64,000 nucleotides of DNA, from assembly GCA_001897155.1 (NCBI GenBank), contig MKSF01000015.1, positions 62,512-126,511 of the forward strand, written 5' to 3'. The DNA is from Bacteroidetes bacterium 47-18 (GTDB taxonomy: Bacteria > Bacteroidota > Bacteroidia > Chitinophagales > Chitinophagaceae). Position 1 is the first letter of the stretch; each line of letters begins with the position of its first letter. Position numbers and translations under genes: made by a program. This document shows, piece by piece, positions 16,176-26,157 of the stretch. A model generated the notes under the pieces. It was not told the DNA's origin, did no database searches, and worked only from the letters and a program-made list of their open reading frames with translations.

Positions 16176-16679
16176 ATGGAGAATATAACGGCATCATATT
16201 TTACAAAAGCCGAGCTATGGCTTTGTATTACGACACTGGTTTATTTTTTAATGAACGGTGCGCAGATCTTCGAGACGCTCGTATTTGTCCCTAAATGGAC
16301 AGCTTCGCCGCCTGACAGCTTTAAGCTCTTACTGGACGGGCAGGGGGCGGGACTGAAGAATTTCTGGATCATAATGCATTCATTGCACGAGATCACTTTC
16401 ATTCTTGCCATTGTTTTTTGCTGGAAAACAGACCCTGTGAGAAACTGGCTGCTGCTCTTATTTGTCATACATTCAGGAGCAAGGATATGGACGCTTTTGT
16501 TTTTTGCTCCTAACATTATAGACTTTCAAAAAGCAGCCGGAGCATCATCACTGACGGAAGATATGATGAGCCGGACATCGCTCTGGCAGACGCTCAACTA
16601 TGTAAGGGTAGCGGTCTTTATGGCTGTTTCGATAGGACTGATTCCATTGTGCATTAAGTTGTTTAACCTGCGACATTAA
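16176..16679 (+). CDS. Integral membrane protein in the marR operon
   Basis: A 167-residue protein with four predicted transmembrane helices (about 14-34, 62-84, 88-108, 136-160). No named domain is recognised. It carries HSLHEITFI within the second helix and WLLLLFVIHSGARIW in the third. It is the second gene of the MarR operon, 11 bp after the regulator, so its level is probably controlled by a small-molecule signal. It could be a DUF4149/DoxX-like membrane component, but I cannot confirm this. Confidence 0.7.
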   Translation: MENITASYFTKAELWLCITTLVYFLMNGAQIFETLVFVPKWTASPPDSFKLLLDGQGAGLKNFWIIMHSLHEITFILAIVFCWKTDPVRNWLLLLFVIHSGARIWTLLFFAPNIIDFQKAAGASSLTEDMMSRTSLWQTLNYVRVAVFMAVSIGLIPLCIKLFNLRH

Positions 16680-16794
16680 TGAACACTATTGTTTACAAAA
16701 GAATGAAAGGTCCCGGAGCGCATTCCCCGGAGAGTGTCGGATGATGTAAGCTTATACAAAAGAGCATCTTTCACCGGTAAAGAGTGATTGTCAA

Positions 16795-19668
16795 TCATAT
16801 TGGTAAGATCAATTCTATTAATGTTCCTTCCGCTTCCTGGGACAGGGGATTGACCACTTCGACAGCGGTCATAGTATATACCTGCGCCTGGGTTTCGTTG
16901 AGCAGCTTCAGCCGTTCCCTGATCAGGTCCATACCGTATGATTTCCCGGTACTGGTATCTGGCTTTCTCCTGTATAGGCCTACGCCATTATCCAGGATAG
17001 ACAGCTTAAGATCAGATTGCCCGGCTTTTTTGATACTAATGTTGATCTTGCCGCATCCTCCCTGCGGCATAATACCATGCCATATTGCGTTTTCCAGGAA
17101 GGGCTGAATGATCATATTAGGAATGGTAATTTCGTGCATCGGGATATCCTCATCAACATCCAGTTCAAATGTAAGGTCTTCTCCGAATCTTAGCTGCTCT
17201 AATGATAAGTAGAGCTTTAGCCGGTCTATTTCCTTATCAAGATGTATAAAGGATTCTGTAGAATATTCCATCGTCAGCCTGATGAGCCTGGCAAATTGCG
17301 AAAGGTACTCGTTTGCCGCATCACTGTCATGCTCATTCATATAATGCTGTATGGAATTCATACAGTTAAAAATAAAATGCGGATTCATCATTGCGTGAAG
17401 CGCCTGCTGTTTCAGGTGCATCATTTTATGCTGCGTATCCAGGAGATGCCGTTTTTTTCGTTCCCTTCTCTGGATATATATTTTACTGCCCAGTATCAGT
17501 ATGGTTGTTACCAGCAATGCCGCCGCAGCTATAAACCACCACATTTTCCAGAAAGGGGTGGCTGCCACTACAGGCAGGAACACACTGTTGCTCCAGGCTC
17601 CTCCTTCCTTTCTGCAGCTCAGCTCAAAAATATAGCTACCTTCCGGTAAGCCTGCCAGCTCTACGGATGTATTCGTGGTGACGGTCCACCGGTTATTTAA
17701 CCTGTTGATCCGGTAACGGTATTCCGTGAGCTCCGGAGACCGGTAGTTAAGCCCGATATAATTTATAGTCAACCTGTTGCTATGATATGGCAAACTCACA
17801 TTATCCGGTGTAATAACTGTTTTATCGCCCATGGCCGCTGTAGTAATATAGAGGGACGGAACGGCAGCGGCATCCGGGTTTTGGGTCTTGTTTTTTATTT
17901 CCAGCAGGCCGGCTACCGTACCGACATACAGTATGCTGTCGGTTGTGTACAATGACAACGGTTCGTCCGAAAAGCTTCCGGTATTATATTTTTCCAATAC
18001 CATATCATCGCGGAGGCTATACAGGCCGTCGCTGGCGGCAATCCATACCTGCTGCCCGTTTTCCGCAATGTCGTTTACTTTCAGCTTTTTGGACGGTAAT
18101 GGAATCAAACGGTTGTTTTGAAGCAGCATTAAGCCTTCATCCGTACCTATCCACAACCGTTTCTGCCTGTCTTCGTAAATACAGGTTACGAACCGGGGCT
18201 TTTCAGCCTGTTGTACGGGGATATACTGCCACCTGCCGGTCTTGTTATGGTAGAGCCCGTTTTCAGTGCCCAGCCATATCGTATATTCGCTGTCCTGCAT
18301 GATCACGTTTACCCTGCCTATGCCCGGGTGCATATTTTCTACTTCAGCCAATTCATTATGGATCACCTTATAAAGACCTTTATATCCGCCTGCCCATATC
18401 TGGCCCCGGTGGTCCTTCAATATAGAGATAATGCCTTTGGCATATTTACCAGGTTGCTTGATGATGGTTTCCTTAAAAGGCGGTTCCATGCTTTTGGCAA
18501 TCAAGCCGTAAGGAGTACCAATGTAGATATACCGGTCCCAGGCCTTTAAGAAATATATATAATAAGAGGACAGCAGGAGGTCAACGGGAAATGCCTGCAG
18601 CGTTTTATTACCCAACGTGCTTATGGTGCCGATGGAGCTTATCAATAATCCATCCTTGTACGGCGTTATACTGGTACAGTAAACATTTAAATGGTCTTTT
18701 GACAAGGGATAACGGGCTATATTCCTGTCTCCTACTTTAAAGACACCCTCTCCATGCGTAGCTATCCAGATATTGCCCTCATTATCTTCAAACAGGTCAT
18801 TGATCACATAGGTTATAATGCCTAATTCAGAATTGGTGCTGACAAGGCGGTCATGCTCCAGCTTACAGACGCCTTTGCCCAGGACAGCCACCCAGGCCTC
18901 CTGATGCCGGTCTATCAATATATCGCTGACAGCCATACCTGCTTCGACCGGGATGGTCCTTACTATTTTGCTGCCCCTGAGCTGGAGAATCTTACCCTGC
19001 TGGGCTATCCATAATGAGCCGCTTTTGTCTGCTGCAAGGGCGCCGACCATTCCCTGTACCAGCCTGGGAAGATAGGGTATTATATTATTTTGGCTGTCCA
19101 GGAGAAAAATACCGTGGCTGGTGCCGAAAAAAACATTGCCGGCAGCTTCCTGACCGGTATAAAAAACGACATCATGGTGATTGCGGTCTTTTATATCCAT
19201 TTGCTCCACTTTGCCACCGGATATCTTATATAACTTCTGCACAATATCCTGTGCAATGACCCAAACGTCATTTCCACGGGGAAAAGAAAAATAGGTTTTA
19301 CCGGGCAGCTTACCGGTATCGGGAATGACATTTTTTAGTGTGCTTCCGGCCATTTCGTAGATACCCCCGCCATAAGTATTAATGTATTTACGGCCTTGCC
19401 CGTCCTCAGATACGGACATGATAGAGCTTTTCTCCAGTCCTTCCTCCCGCCTGTAATTTGTAAATGTTTTACTGTCGAACCGGCTAAGGCCGTCATCGGT
19501 GCTGAACCAGATAAATCCCCGCTTATCCTGGAATATCCGGAAGACATTCGCATGAGGCAGCCCGTCCCGGGTAGTATAGTTTTTAAAGGAAAACTGCTGT
19601 GCGGTTACATTGAAGAAATTCACGATCAGCAACGCCAAAGCCAGTCCTGCACTACGAAATAGGGTCAT
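16795..19668 (-). CDS. LytS-type sensor histidine kinase with beta-propeller sensor
   Basis: A 957-residue hybrid-architecture kinase. A signal peptide or helix (about 1-23) is followed by many two-component-regulator propeller repeats (RIFQDKRGFIWFSTDDGLSR, DNEGNIWIATHGEGVFK, DRQKRLWIGTDEGL). A Y_Y_Y domain comes next (about 640-705, YRYRINRLNNRW), then one transmembrane helix (about 722-745). The His_kinase domain has MNPHFIFNCMNSIQHYM with the acceptor His, and the HATPase part has NAIWHGIMPQGG and SILDNGVGL. The ligand would bind the periplasmic propeller. It lies 8 bp downstream of a LytTR response regulator and forms an operon with it. It is not a polysaccharide-utilisation HTCS, since no AraC domain is fused. 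Confidence 0.92.
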   Translation of the reverse strand: MTLFRSAGLALALLIVNFFNVTAQQFSFKNYTTRDGLPHANVFRIFQDKRGFIWFSTDDGLSRFDSKTFTNYRREEGLEKSSIMSVSEDGQGRKYINTYGGGIYEMAGSTLKNVIPDTGKLPGKTYFSFPRGNDVWVIAQDIVQKLYKISGGKVEQMDIKDRNHHDVVFYTGQEAAGNVFFGTSHGIFLLDSQNNIIPYLPRLVQGMVGALAADKSGSLWIAQQGKILQLRGSKIVRTIPVEAGMAVSDILIDRHQEAWVAVLGKGVCKLEHDRLVSTNSELGIITYVINDLFEDNEGNIWIATHGEGVFKVGDRNIARYPLSKDHLNVYCTSITPYKDGLLISSIGTISTLGNKTLQAFPVDLLLSSYYIYFLKAWDRYIYIGTPYGLIAKSMEPPFKETIIKQPGKYAKGIISILKDHRGQIWAGGYKGLYKVIHNELAEVENMHPGIGRVNVIMQDSEYTIWLGTENGLYHNKTGRWQYIPVQQAEKPRFVTCIYEDRQKRLWIGTDEGLMLLQNNRLIPLPSKKLKVNDIAENGQQVWIAASDGLYSLRDDMVLEKYNTGSFSDEPLSLYTTDSILYVGTVAGLLEIKNKTQNPDAAAVPSLYITTAAMGDKTVITPDNVSLPYHSNRLTINYIGLNYRSPELTEYRYRINRLNNRWTVTTNTSVELAGLPEGSYIFELSCRKEGGAWSNSVFLPVVAATPFWKMWWFIAAAALLVTTILILGSKIYIQRRERKKRHLLDTQHKMMHLKQQALHAMMNPHFIFNCMNSIQHYMNEHDSDAANEYLSQFARLIRLTMEYSTESFIHLDKEIDRLKLYLSLEQLRFGEDLTFELDVDEDIPMHEITIPNMIIQPFLENAIWHGIMPQGGCGKINISIKKAGQSDLKLSILDNGVGLYRRKPDTSTGKSYGMDLIRERLKLLNETQAQVYTMTAVEVVNPLSQEAEGTLIELILPI

Positions 19669-19676
19669 ATGATATG

Positions 19677-20441
19677 CTATGGGTTTAAGAAATCACTGCG
19701 GCTGTTCAGTATCTTTATAAACTCTTTGAGCCTGTAACGGGAAACCGGGATCTGGGTGCCGTCTTTCATAAGCAGGGCAAGTCCTTTGGCGCTGTTGAAT
19801 TCCGCGCATTCCTTCAAATTAACTATGTATGATTTATGCACTCTGAAGAACCATTTGCTGTCCATGCTTTTCTCAAATTTACTGATAGGTTTGGATGCCA
19901 TGGTTACCTCGCCCGATAATTGATGAATGGCTGTATAGGTATTCCATGCTTTTAAAAAGGAGATGTCGGCAAGAGCAATGAATTTTATGCCTGTCTGCTG
20001 GTGTATGGCCATCTTTTTATTCAGATACGCCTGATCGCCCTGCTGCTGGAGGTCACCGGGACCTGCGGTGTTTACTTTAGCGGATTTTAATTTCAACACT
20101 TTCTGGAGCATTGCCCTGAATTCGTTCTTACTGACAGGCTTCAATAAATAATCGCAGGCGCCGGCCTTTACAGCGTCAATGCCATACTGGTTGTAGGCGG
20201 AAATGATCACTGTTTCAAAAGAATGCTCCTGGAGCTCCGACAGTAAATCAAAGCCGGTGGCACCCGGCATCTGGATGTCCAGAAGCACAATGTCAATAAC
20301 ATTTTCCAGTAATATTTCTTTTGCCGTTGCTTTATTCCTTGCTTCATATATATTGGCATCCGGCAGAAATTCCGTCAGCAGCTTTCTGATATATAGCCGG
20401 CTCAGTTTTTCATCATCCACGATCAGGAAATTGTATGTCAT
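19677..20441 (-). CDS. LytTR-family response regulator
   Basis: A 254-residue regulator. The receiver domain has VDDEKLSR, phospho-acceptor Asp in IVLLDIQMPGATG, and Lys in DYLLKPVSKNEF. A LytTR DNA-binding domain follows (about 145-250) with IKFIALADISFLKAWNTY and FFRVHKSYIVNL. It is the first gene of the operon with the propeller histidine kinase, which should phosphorylate it. LytTR regulators bind pairs of short direct repeats; I did not find a convincing site upstream. Confidence 0.92.
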   Translation of the reverse strand: MTYNFLIVDDEKLSRLYIRKLLTEFLPDANIYEARNKATAKEILLENVIDIVLLDIQMPGATGFDLLSELQEHSFETVIISAYNQYGIDAVKAGACDYLLKPVSKNEFRAMLQKVLKLKSAKVNTAGPGDLQQQGDQAYLNKKMAIHQQTGIKFIALADISFLKAWNTYTAIHQLSGEVTMASKPISKFEKSMDSKWFFRVHKSYIVNLKECAEFNSAKGLALLMKDGTQIPVSRYRLKEFIKILNSRSDFLNP

Positions 20442-21068
20442 CTTGTTTGCTTTAATGATTCACAGCTTAAGTTGTTCCCTCTTAATTATAAACTATCCGA
20501 TGCAGTAAAATATTGTTTATTATGTAAGTCATAATATAAAGCTATGCTAAATATTCCCCATACCTGATATCCAGGCTCTTTTAATAAGAAAAATGCCTTT
20601 GAGGTTCAATTGATCTTTCATATGCTTTACGGGCTTACGCTCACCTGTCATTTTCTTTTGTATGCAAGATAACCTTACCCGTAATACTGGTATAAATAGG
20701 CAAAGGCATAATTTGTAAAAGGTAGCATTAAACTTGTATCCGGTAAAAATGACTGGTCGGGATTGAAGTCTCCTGATAAAGACTTACGGGGTTGCTGGTG
20801 AAGAATACCAACAACGGAGCGAGCACGAACAGCGGAGTGAAATATACTGTATTGTGTGGTCCTTCCGGACGGATAGGAGGCATCTCTTGTAAGGGAACCC
20901 GGTGCTCAAAATATCCCATCCTTAAAAATTTAATATTGCTTAAAGTGCATAAAGCATCTCAAAAATGCTGTTTACAAAATAATGCCTGCCACTTACAAAC
21001 TTCGGATCTGTTTGCCCCAACTACATTAAATGCTTCCTGGGTCTTTGTTTAAAAAAAGATACATCCAG
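20442..21068. other. Intergenic region between the LytTR operon and the RCC1 gene
   Basis: About 630 bp with no convincing gene. It holds a segment near 20861-20890 (CCTTCCGGACGGATAGGAGG then CATCTCTTGT) that also occurs, with changes, inside MITE-like copy C at 34173. A nearby stretch has two similar 12-mers (AACAACGGAGCG and GAACAGCGGAGTG). Both divergent promoters must lie here, but no exact TTTG / TAnnTTTG pair is seen. Confidence 0.5.
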
Positions 21069-22481
21069 ATGAAACGGGTAAACGGAATTTTCCGCAGAAC
21101 GAAGCATATCGTGTTAATATGCCTGATGTCTGCAACTATTGATAATACGGCCACTGCACAAAAAATCATTGGAGGTGTTTACCAGAGCTTTTTCATTTGC
21201 GCTGACAGCTCTTTGTGGGCCTGGGGAAAGAATGACCTGGGACAGGCAGGTATTGGCACTGATTCACGCGGGCAGCTTATACCTGCGAAAATCCATGTGC
21301 TGAACAAGGTTATCTCTGTAAAAGGAGGCCAGGATCATGTATTGGGATTAAACGCAGATGGTACGGTATGGGCGTGGGGTAATAATGCCGTAGGGTCGCT
21401 GGGCAATGGTACGACATCGCATGTCAACACTCTGGAGCCTGTACGGGTTCCGGGATTGTCGGGTATTGTTTCCATTGCTGCCGGATTCGGGCCTTCCTTT
21501 GCCATTCAAGCTGACGGTACGGTATGGGCCTGGGGCTATAATGCCGGGCAGCATGGTGACGGAACGGACTCGAACATTAATACAGTGCCCCACCAGGTAC
21601 CTTTGTATTACGGGGCTAAAGCCATAGAGACGGGAAAAGGGTATTCTTTCGCATTAATGCCAGACGGCACTGTCTGGGCAAGCGGTATCAATGTTGACGG
21701 TTACCTGGGTAATGGCACTTTCAATTTCAGTAATGTGCCTGTTCAGGTAACGGGTTTATCGGATATTGTTGCCATTTCCGGGAAAAAGTATCATGCTATG
21801 GCATTGAAAAGTGACGGTACGGTATGGACCTGGGGCGCGAATTATGCAGGACAACTGGGCAACGGGACTACCACCAACAGTCCTGTGGCGATCCAGGTAC
21901 CCGGCCTGACCGGTGTTGTCGCCATAGCGGCGGGAAATGCTCATTCGCTGGTACTGAAAGATGACGGCACTATATGGGGCTGGGGAAAGAATGACCTGAA
22001 CCAGCTGGCCGATGGTACTGATACAGACCGGAGCACACCTGTCAGGGTAAGCCGGCTTACAAATGTAGCACAAATTGCCTGTGGTGATTATCATTCTCTT
22101 GCCCTGACAAGTGACGGCACGGCATGGGGTTGGGGATTTAACGGGTCAGGTATGTTGGGTGATGGCACTGATACTTTATTAAGAGCTATGCCTGTTAAAA
22201 TACCAGGTTTATGCCCGGACACACCAACGGCTATCAATGGTATGGCAGCTTCTTCCATTGAGCTGTATCCCAATCCTGTTACAGATATTTTACGGGTTGA
22301 CAATGCAGAGAGCTCTTATAGCCGGTTAAGCATAATCAATATTTTAGGGCAGGTAGTATGGCAGCAGCAGCTACACCAGGGAATGAATATGATAGAGGTA
22401 CAGAAGATCCCGTCAGGAATTTATATGATTCAACTGACAGGTAAAGAACACAGTGCATCAGCACGGATCATAAGGCAATAA
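21069..22481 (+). CDS. Secreted RCC1-repeat protein with type IX secretion sorting domain
   Basis: A 470-residue exported protein. The chosen ATG gives a normal signal peptide (RRTKHIVLICLMSATIDNTATAQ). Seven to eight RCC1-type propeller blades follow, each with the pattern SDGTVWAWGxNxxGQLGNGT. The C-terminal 75 residues form a Por-secretion/T9SS type A sorting domain (IELYPNPVTDILRVDN, IINILGQVVWQQQL, IPSGIYMIQL). Thus it is sent through the Sec system, then T9SS, to the cell surface or medium. It is followed by several other secreted proteins on the same strand. The propeller probably binds a protein or glycan, which is not identifiable. Confidence 0.88.
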   Translation: MKRVNGIFRRTKHIVLICLMSATIDNTATAQKIIGGVYQSFFICADSSLWAWGKNDLGQAGIGTDSRGQLIPAKIHVLNKVISVKGGQDHVLGLNADGTVWAWGNNAVGSLGNGTTSHVNTLEPVRVPGLSGIVSIAAGFGPSFAIQADGTVWAWGYNAGQHGDGTDSNINTVPHQVPLYYGAKAIETGKGYSFALMPDGTVWASGINVDGYLGNGTFNFSNVPVQVTGLSDIVAISGKKYHAMALKSDGTVWTWGANYAGQLGNGTTTNSPVAIQVPGLTGVVAIAAGNAHSLVLKDDGTIWGWGKNDLNQLADGTDTDRSTPVRVSRLTNVAQIACGDYHSLALTSDGTAWGWGFNGSGMLGDGTDTLLRAMPVKIPGLCPDTPTAINGMAASSIELYPNPVTDILRVDNAESSYSRLSIINILGQVVWQQQLHQGMNMIEVQKIPSGIYMIQLTGKEHSASARIIRQ

Positions 22482-22509
22482 AGAAATTTAAAAATGATGC
22501 AGCCATATT

Positions 22510-23622
22510 ATGACAAATAAAACGCCCGCTTACTTTTTATTCAGTACCGGTTATATGCCGGTGCTCATCTTCCTGGCGTGTATGCTTTACAGTAATATTT
22601 CCGTAACAGCGCAAATACTCACGGTTCCGGCAAACGGGGGCAGTACGAAGGCCATGATCTCGGAACGGATAGGGCTGACCGACGTAAGCATTCATTACGG
22701 CCGCCCTGCTGTGAAAGGACGACAAGGTAAAATATGGGGTGGGATAGTACCGGAGGGTTTTGGTAAAGATGCCGGTCGTCCCCAACCCTGGCGTGCCGGA
22801 GCGAATGAGAACACCACTATAGCATTCAGCACCGATGTCATCATAGAGAACACGCCTGTACCCAAAGGAAAATACGGCTTCTTTGTCGCTTACTATCCTG
22901 ACCGGTGCATCCTGATCTTCTCTGGAAATTCCAATAGCTGGGGCAGCTATTTTTATGATGAAAAAGAAGATGTCGCCCGCATTACAGTAAAGCCCCTTAC
23001 TACGGAAAGCTTACAGGAAAGGCTTTCCTATACCTTTGAGCATCAAACAGACAGCAGCGCAACGGTATTATTATCCTGGGAATATAAGGTCATTCCTTTC
23101 AGGGTAACTGCCGATCTGCAAAAAACACAGTTGGCTTCCTTTAAGAATGAGCTGCGCACGGACAAAGGCTTCGATCCCGCGGCGTGGCTGCAATATGCCG
23201 ATTATTTAACGGATCATGGGCTGTTGTCGGACGAAGCATTGCTGTACGCAAGCAATGCGGCACAGGCAAGCCCTTCTTTCCGGTCGCTAAGCCTGTTGTC
23301 TGACATCCTATATAAAGCGGGAAAGAATAAAGAAGCGGATTCTGTAATGCGCAAAGCCGTTTATTTTGGCAATCCGTACCAGGTATATTATTATGCCTTG
23401 GGGCAGCTGAAGAAGAATGAGCTGAGCAGGGCGGAAATGATATTTAAACTGAATCATGATAAGGAACCGGAGCTCTATATAACGAACTTAGGACTGGCGA
23501 ATTATTATAAAGCCGCAGGCAATAACAAAAAGGCACGGCAGCAGGCACATAAGGCATTGAAATTTGCCGCAACACCCAACCAGAAAGATGAGATCAATAC
23601 CTTGCTGAAAGCGATTGAATAA
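22510..23622 (+). CDS. DUF2911 domain secreted protein with TPR-like C-terminus
   Basis: A 370-residue exported protein. An uncleaved or cleaved signal helix lies at about 11-33. The DUF2911 domain covers about 40-190, with the family signature ISIHYGRPAVKGR-like (here VSIHYGRPAVKGRQGKIWGG), NENTTIAFSTDVIIENTPVP and KGKYGFFVAYY. The C-terminal 170 residues are helical repeats (ASFKNELRTDKGFDPAAWLQ, ALGQLKKNELSRAEMIF) like tetratricopeptides. The function of DUF2911 is unknown; it is common in Bacteroidota and is periplasmic or surface exposed. It starts 28 bp after the RCC1 gene and may be co-transcribed. Confidence 0.85.
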   Translation: MTNKTPAYFLFSTGYMPVLIFLACMLYSNISVTAQILTVPANGGSTKAMISERIGLTDVSIHYGRPAVKGRQGKIWGGIVPEGFGKDAGRPQPWRAGANENTTIAFSTDVIIENTPVPKGKYGFFVAYYPDRCILIFSGNSNSWGSYFYDEKEDVARITVKPLTTESLQERLSYTFEHQTDSSATVLLSWEYKVIPFRVTADLQKTQLASFKNELRTDKGFDPAAWLQYADYLTDHGLLSDEALLYASNAAQASPSFRSLSLLSDILYKAGKNKEADSVMRKAVYFGNPYQVYYYALGQLKKNELSRAEMIFKLNHDKEPELYITNLGLANYYKAAGNNKKARQQAHKALKFAATPNQKDEINTLLKAIE

Positions 23623-23676
23623 TACAACAAAATACATATTTAAATACAGGCCCGTTTCCATAAAAAATATCCTGTC

Positions 23677-25017
23677 ATGAAATTAAAGCTGTTTACTTTT
23701 TTATTAATGCTGTATACGCCATTCGTATTTGCATTTCCTGTTACTATCCGCGGATACATTAACCCGGATATCAGTAAAACGATAAAAATCCGGTGTGCTG
23801 CGTGGGTGGAAGAGGTGCACGTTAATACCGGCGCAACCTCAGGCAATTTATTATTTAAAACAGACATTCCCTGCCCGGCTGAGTTTACAATAACTGTGGG
23901 TGATGATCCTGAGCTTTCGTATAATTTTTTTGTTTTTGAGAAAAGCTCATTAGCCATAGATTGCAGCGACCCTTTATCAAAAGCAATAATCATACAGGGA
24001 GAGCCCGCGCGTAGCAGGGCATTTGCCAAAGTTGGGCTTTATTTTCAGTCATTCGAGGGATATGAAGCCAATATAGGCGATACGAATCTTGAATATCCGG
24101 TTCAAAATCTGTCCGGGGGAATAAAAATGATACCGGATATAGGTGACGATGCATATACCGACATGATCGCCGATTGTGCCGCGCTGCTGATGTTAGCCAA
24201 CACCTACAACGATGGCTGGCCGGCATATAATATCAGGCCGCTTCCTGTATTGCAGGACCTGATGAAAGACCATGATAAATTTTCAGGGTTCGAACTTTAT
24301 AATAACCTGGTATGGCCGGTATGGCTGGAGCAGCTAAAGGACGAAATAAGGGTTGCTGTAAATGAAGGACAGGATTATGTCCCTCATTTTAAGGAGCTGC
24401 TTGATGTCGCCGGGAAGCGTAAAAAAGAGGTGTCGCACAAAACTTTTGTCAATGCGAAATACGGGATCTTGATGTTTGTAAACCCGGAAGCATTAAGCGA
24501 AACGGATAAAAGTACCTGGCTTGAAGAGGTGCGGCGCTTTTGTAATGACTACCCGCAATATACCTTTACGCCATATCTCGGAATGAAATATGAGCAGGCC
24601 GTTCATTCGCTGACAGGAGCTGCTGCGCCTGATTTTTCACTCCGGGATATTAACGGGAAGCAGGTGGAGTTATCAGATTTTGCAGGTAAATATTTATTGA
24701 TTGATGTATGGGGTAGCTGGTGCTTGCCGTGCAGGCAAATGAATAAGGAGCTTGTTGCCATGTACAGTGCATATCAGAACGAAAACCTGGACTTTGTAAG
24801 TATAGCTTATGATAAGGATATCACACAGTTAAAGCGTGCTGTCAAAGAAGATAAGCTAAGCTGGCAACAGCTTGTGTACAATGAACAGTTTTTAAAGAGT
24901 TACAATATCTTTTCTTACCCGACATTGATCCTTATATCCCCTGATCAGAAGATCATAAAGATCGCGCATCATATTGACAAAGCAGAGATAGATGTCATAC
25001 TGAAAGAAGGGAAATAA
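23677..25017 (+). CDS. Thioredoxin-like TlpA/ResA-family periplasmic oxidoreductase
   Basis: A 446-residue exported protein. It has a signal peptide (about 1-18) and a large N-terminal region (about 20-310) of the type fused to thioredoxins in Bacteroidota. The C-terminal thioredoxin fold (about 313-446) has APDFSLRDINGKQVELSDF, the active site WGSWCLPCRQM (CLPC) and the cis-proline loop SYPTLILI. It probably reduces or exchanges disulfides in the periplasm. It is part of the run of secreted proteins after the RCC1 gene; partner proteins are not obvious. Confidence 0.88.
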   Translation: MKLKLFTFLLMLYTPFVFAFPVTIRGYINPDISKTIKIRCAAWVEEVHVNTGATSGNLLFKTDIPCPAEFTITVGDDPELSYNFFVFEKSSLAIDCSDPLSKAIIIQGEPARSRAFAKVGLYFQSFEGYEANIGDTNLEYPVQNLSGGIKMIPDIGDDAYTDMIADCAALLMLANTYNDGWPAYNIRPLPVLQDLMKDHDKFSGFELYNNLVWPVWLEQLKDEIRVAVNEGQDYVPHFKELLDVAGKRKKEVSHKTFVNAKYGILMFVNPEALSETDKSTWLEEVRRFCNDYPQYTFTPYLGMKYEQAVHSLTGAAAPDFSLRDINGKQVELSDFAGKYLLIDVWGSWCLPCRQMNKELVAMYSAYQNENLDFVSIAYDKDITQLKRAVKEDKLSWQQLVYNEQFLKSYNIFSYPTLILISPDQKIIKIAHHIDKAEIDVILKEGK

Positions 25018-25080
25018 TAGCATAGGCTAACCGGGTACAATACGCTGATAGACCCGGCATACTTTAAAATATTACGGACA

Positions 25081-25578
25081 ATGAAACTACTTATATTTAT
25101 TTCCTGTATCCTGCTGCCGGTAATAGCCCAGGGACAGGAGTTCCAGGATAGTCTTTATATCCAGCAAATAGATGCTATACGGCATTATAGCGACAAGATT
25201 TATACCGTTGTAAAGTATAAACGATTTGACGACAGCACAACCCAAACCAGTGTTACCGGGCTTTATGATAATGGTCATTTGATTGGAATTTCTTGTGCTC
25301 CTGTCCGCGGTTGGTGTGAATCTGTCATTTTCCGTATAAGGAATGATTCATTGGTCTGTGTTGATCATATCCTGACCGATTACCCGGCTTCGGCAGAAAG
25401 TGGGATGCCCAGGACAACCCATGTCTTTTACTTTAAAGACAATAAGCAGATTCATTACGTAGTCTTCATGGAACATGGCGGAGCTGCAGCCTGTAAACAA
25501 TATCTTTTGGATAAAAAGGATATTTTAAAGCAGTTTTACTACTATAAGGATTTTGTGCAAAATCAACCGGTAAAATAA
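25081..25578 (+). CDS. Secreted hypothetical protein
   Basis: A 165-residue protein with a short signal peptide (MKLLIFISCILLPVIAQGQ). The mature region is polar and beta-rich, with DRFDDSTTQTSVTGLYDNG-like strands, a CAPVRGWCES cysteine pair and a later HGGAAACKQY. No family is recognised. It follows the TlpA-like gene by 63 bp, and the cysteines could be substrates of that oxidoreductase (speculative). Probably periplasmic. Confidence 0.65.
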   Translation: MKLLIFISCILLPVIAQGQEFQDSLYIQQIDAIRHYSDKIYTVVKYKRFDDSTTQTSVTGLYDNGHLIGISCAPVRGWCESVIFRIRNDSLVCVDHILTDYPASAESGMPRTTHVFYFKDNKQIHYVVFMEHGGAAACKQYLLDKKDILKQFYYYKDFVQNQPVK

Positions 25579-25656
25579 AGGATTTATGAACGTACATAAT
25601 GAGGCTCCATTATTTAAAGGAACAGTTCCGTAACAGGTAAAAAATACTCATTGGCA

Positions 25657-26157
25657 ATGAAACAAAGGTTGCTCATTCTTATTGCTCTTATTCTCGTATC
25701 AGATACATCACGGGGACAGCATTGCGCTTTTGAAGATGTATCGATTATTGTGGTGTGGATACACACAAAGGATGACAGCTCAAATATTCCGGACCTGAAG
25801 ATCACATTGGTGGATAGCCAGGGAAATGCCATATCAGGCCGCAATAATGACGAAATTGTATTTCGGAAGAATAAGGAAAAAAATCAGCATAACGGTTATT
25901 TCCTCAGCCCGGAGGACAGGAGCTATCCTTTTGCAAAAGACAATTATATATGGGTATGCAATGTTGGCTTTAATGTAGATACCTATTATTTAAGGATTGA
26001 GAAAAGCGGGCCTGCGTCCCAGGATGACCGACCTTTATGTTTACCGGTTAAGCTTTCGGAATCCGACAAGTATTATTTGTGCGGGGTTTATAATGACAGG
26101 GAGTATATTACTTCAGGTAACCGGTTATATAAGCCGGTTGAGATAATCCTGGATTAA
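25657..26157 (+). CDS. Secreted hypothetical protein
   Basis: A 166-residue protein. The first ATG gives the signal peptide MKQRLLILIALILVSDTSRG; a TTG codon two positions upstream is less likely. The mature domain starts HCAFEDVSIIVVWIHT and looks like an immunoglobulin or carboxypeptidase-regulatory beta sandwich (IPDLKITLVDSQGNAISG), although I cannot assign a family with confidence. It follows another secreted protein gene on the same strand by about 80 bp. Confidence 0.65.
   Translation: MKQRLLILIALILVSDTSRGQHCAFEDVSIIVVWIHTKDDSSNIPDLKITLVDSQGNAISGRNNDEIVFRKNKEKNQHNGYFLSPEDRSYPFAKDNYIWVCNVGFNVDTYYLRIEKSGPASQDDRPLCLPVKLSESDKYYLCGVYNDREYITSGNRLYKPVEIILD

Noticed and set aside
16795-19668. 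Possible polysaccharide-utilisation hybrid (HTCS) sensor
   Set aside because: The propeller kinase lacks a fused receiver and AraC domain, and no susC/susD pair is nearby; it is a LytS-type kinase with a separate LytTR regulator.
20728-20919. Minus-strand frame of 63 codons between the LytTR operon and the RCC1 gene
   Set aside because: No similarity or start signals; the region is better described as intergenic with repeat remnants.
21300-22200. Repeated DNA in the RCC1 gene as a possible tandem repeat or CRISPR
   Set aside because: The repeats are in frame, diverged and encode propeller blades; there are no spacers or repeats of constant length. No CRISPR array was seen anywhere in the window.
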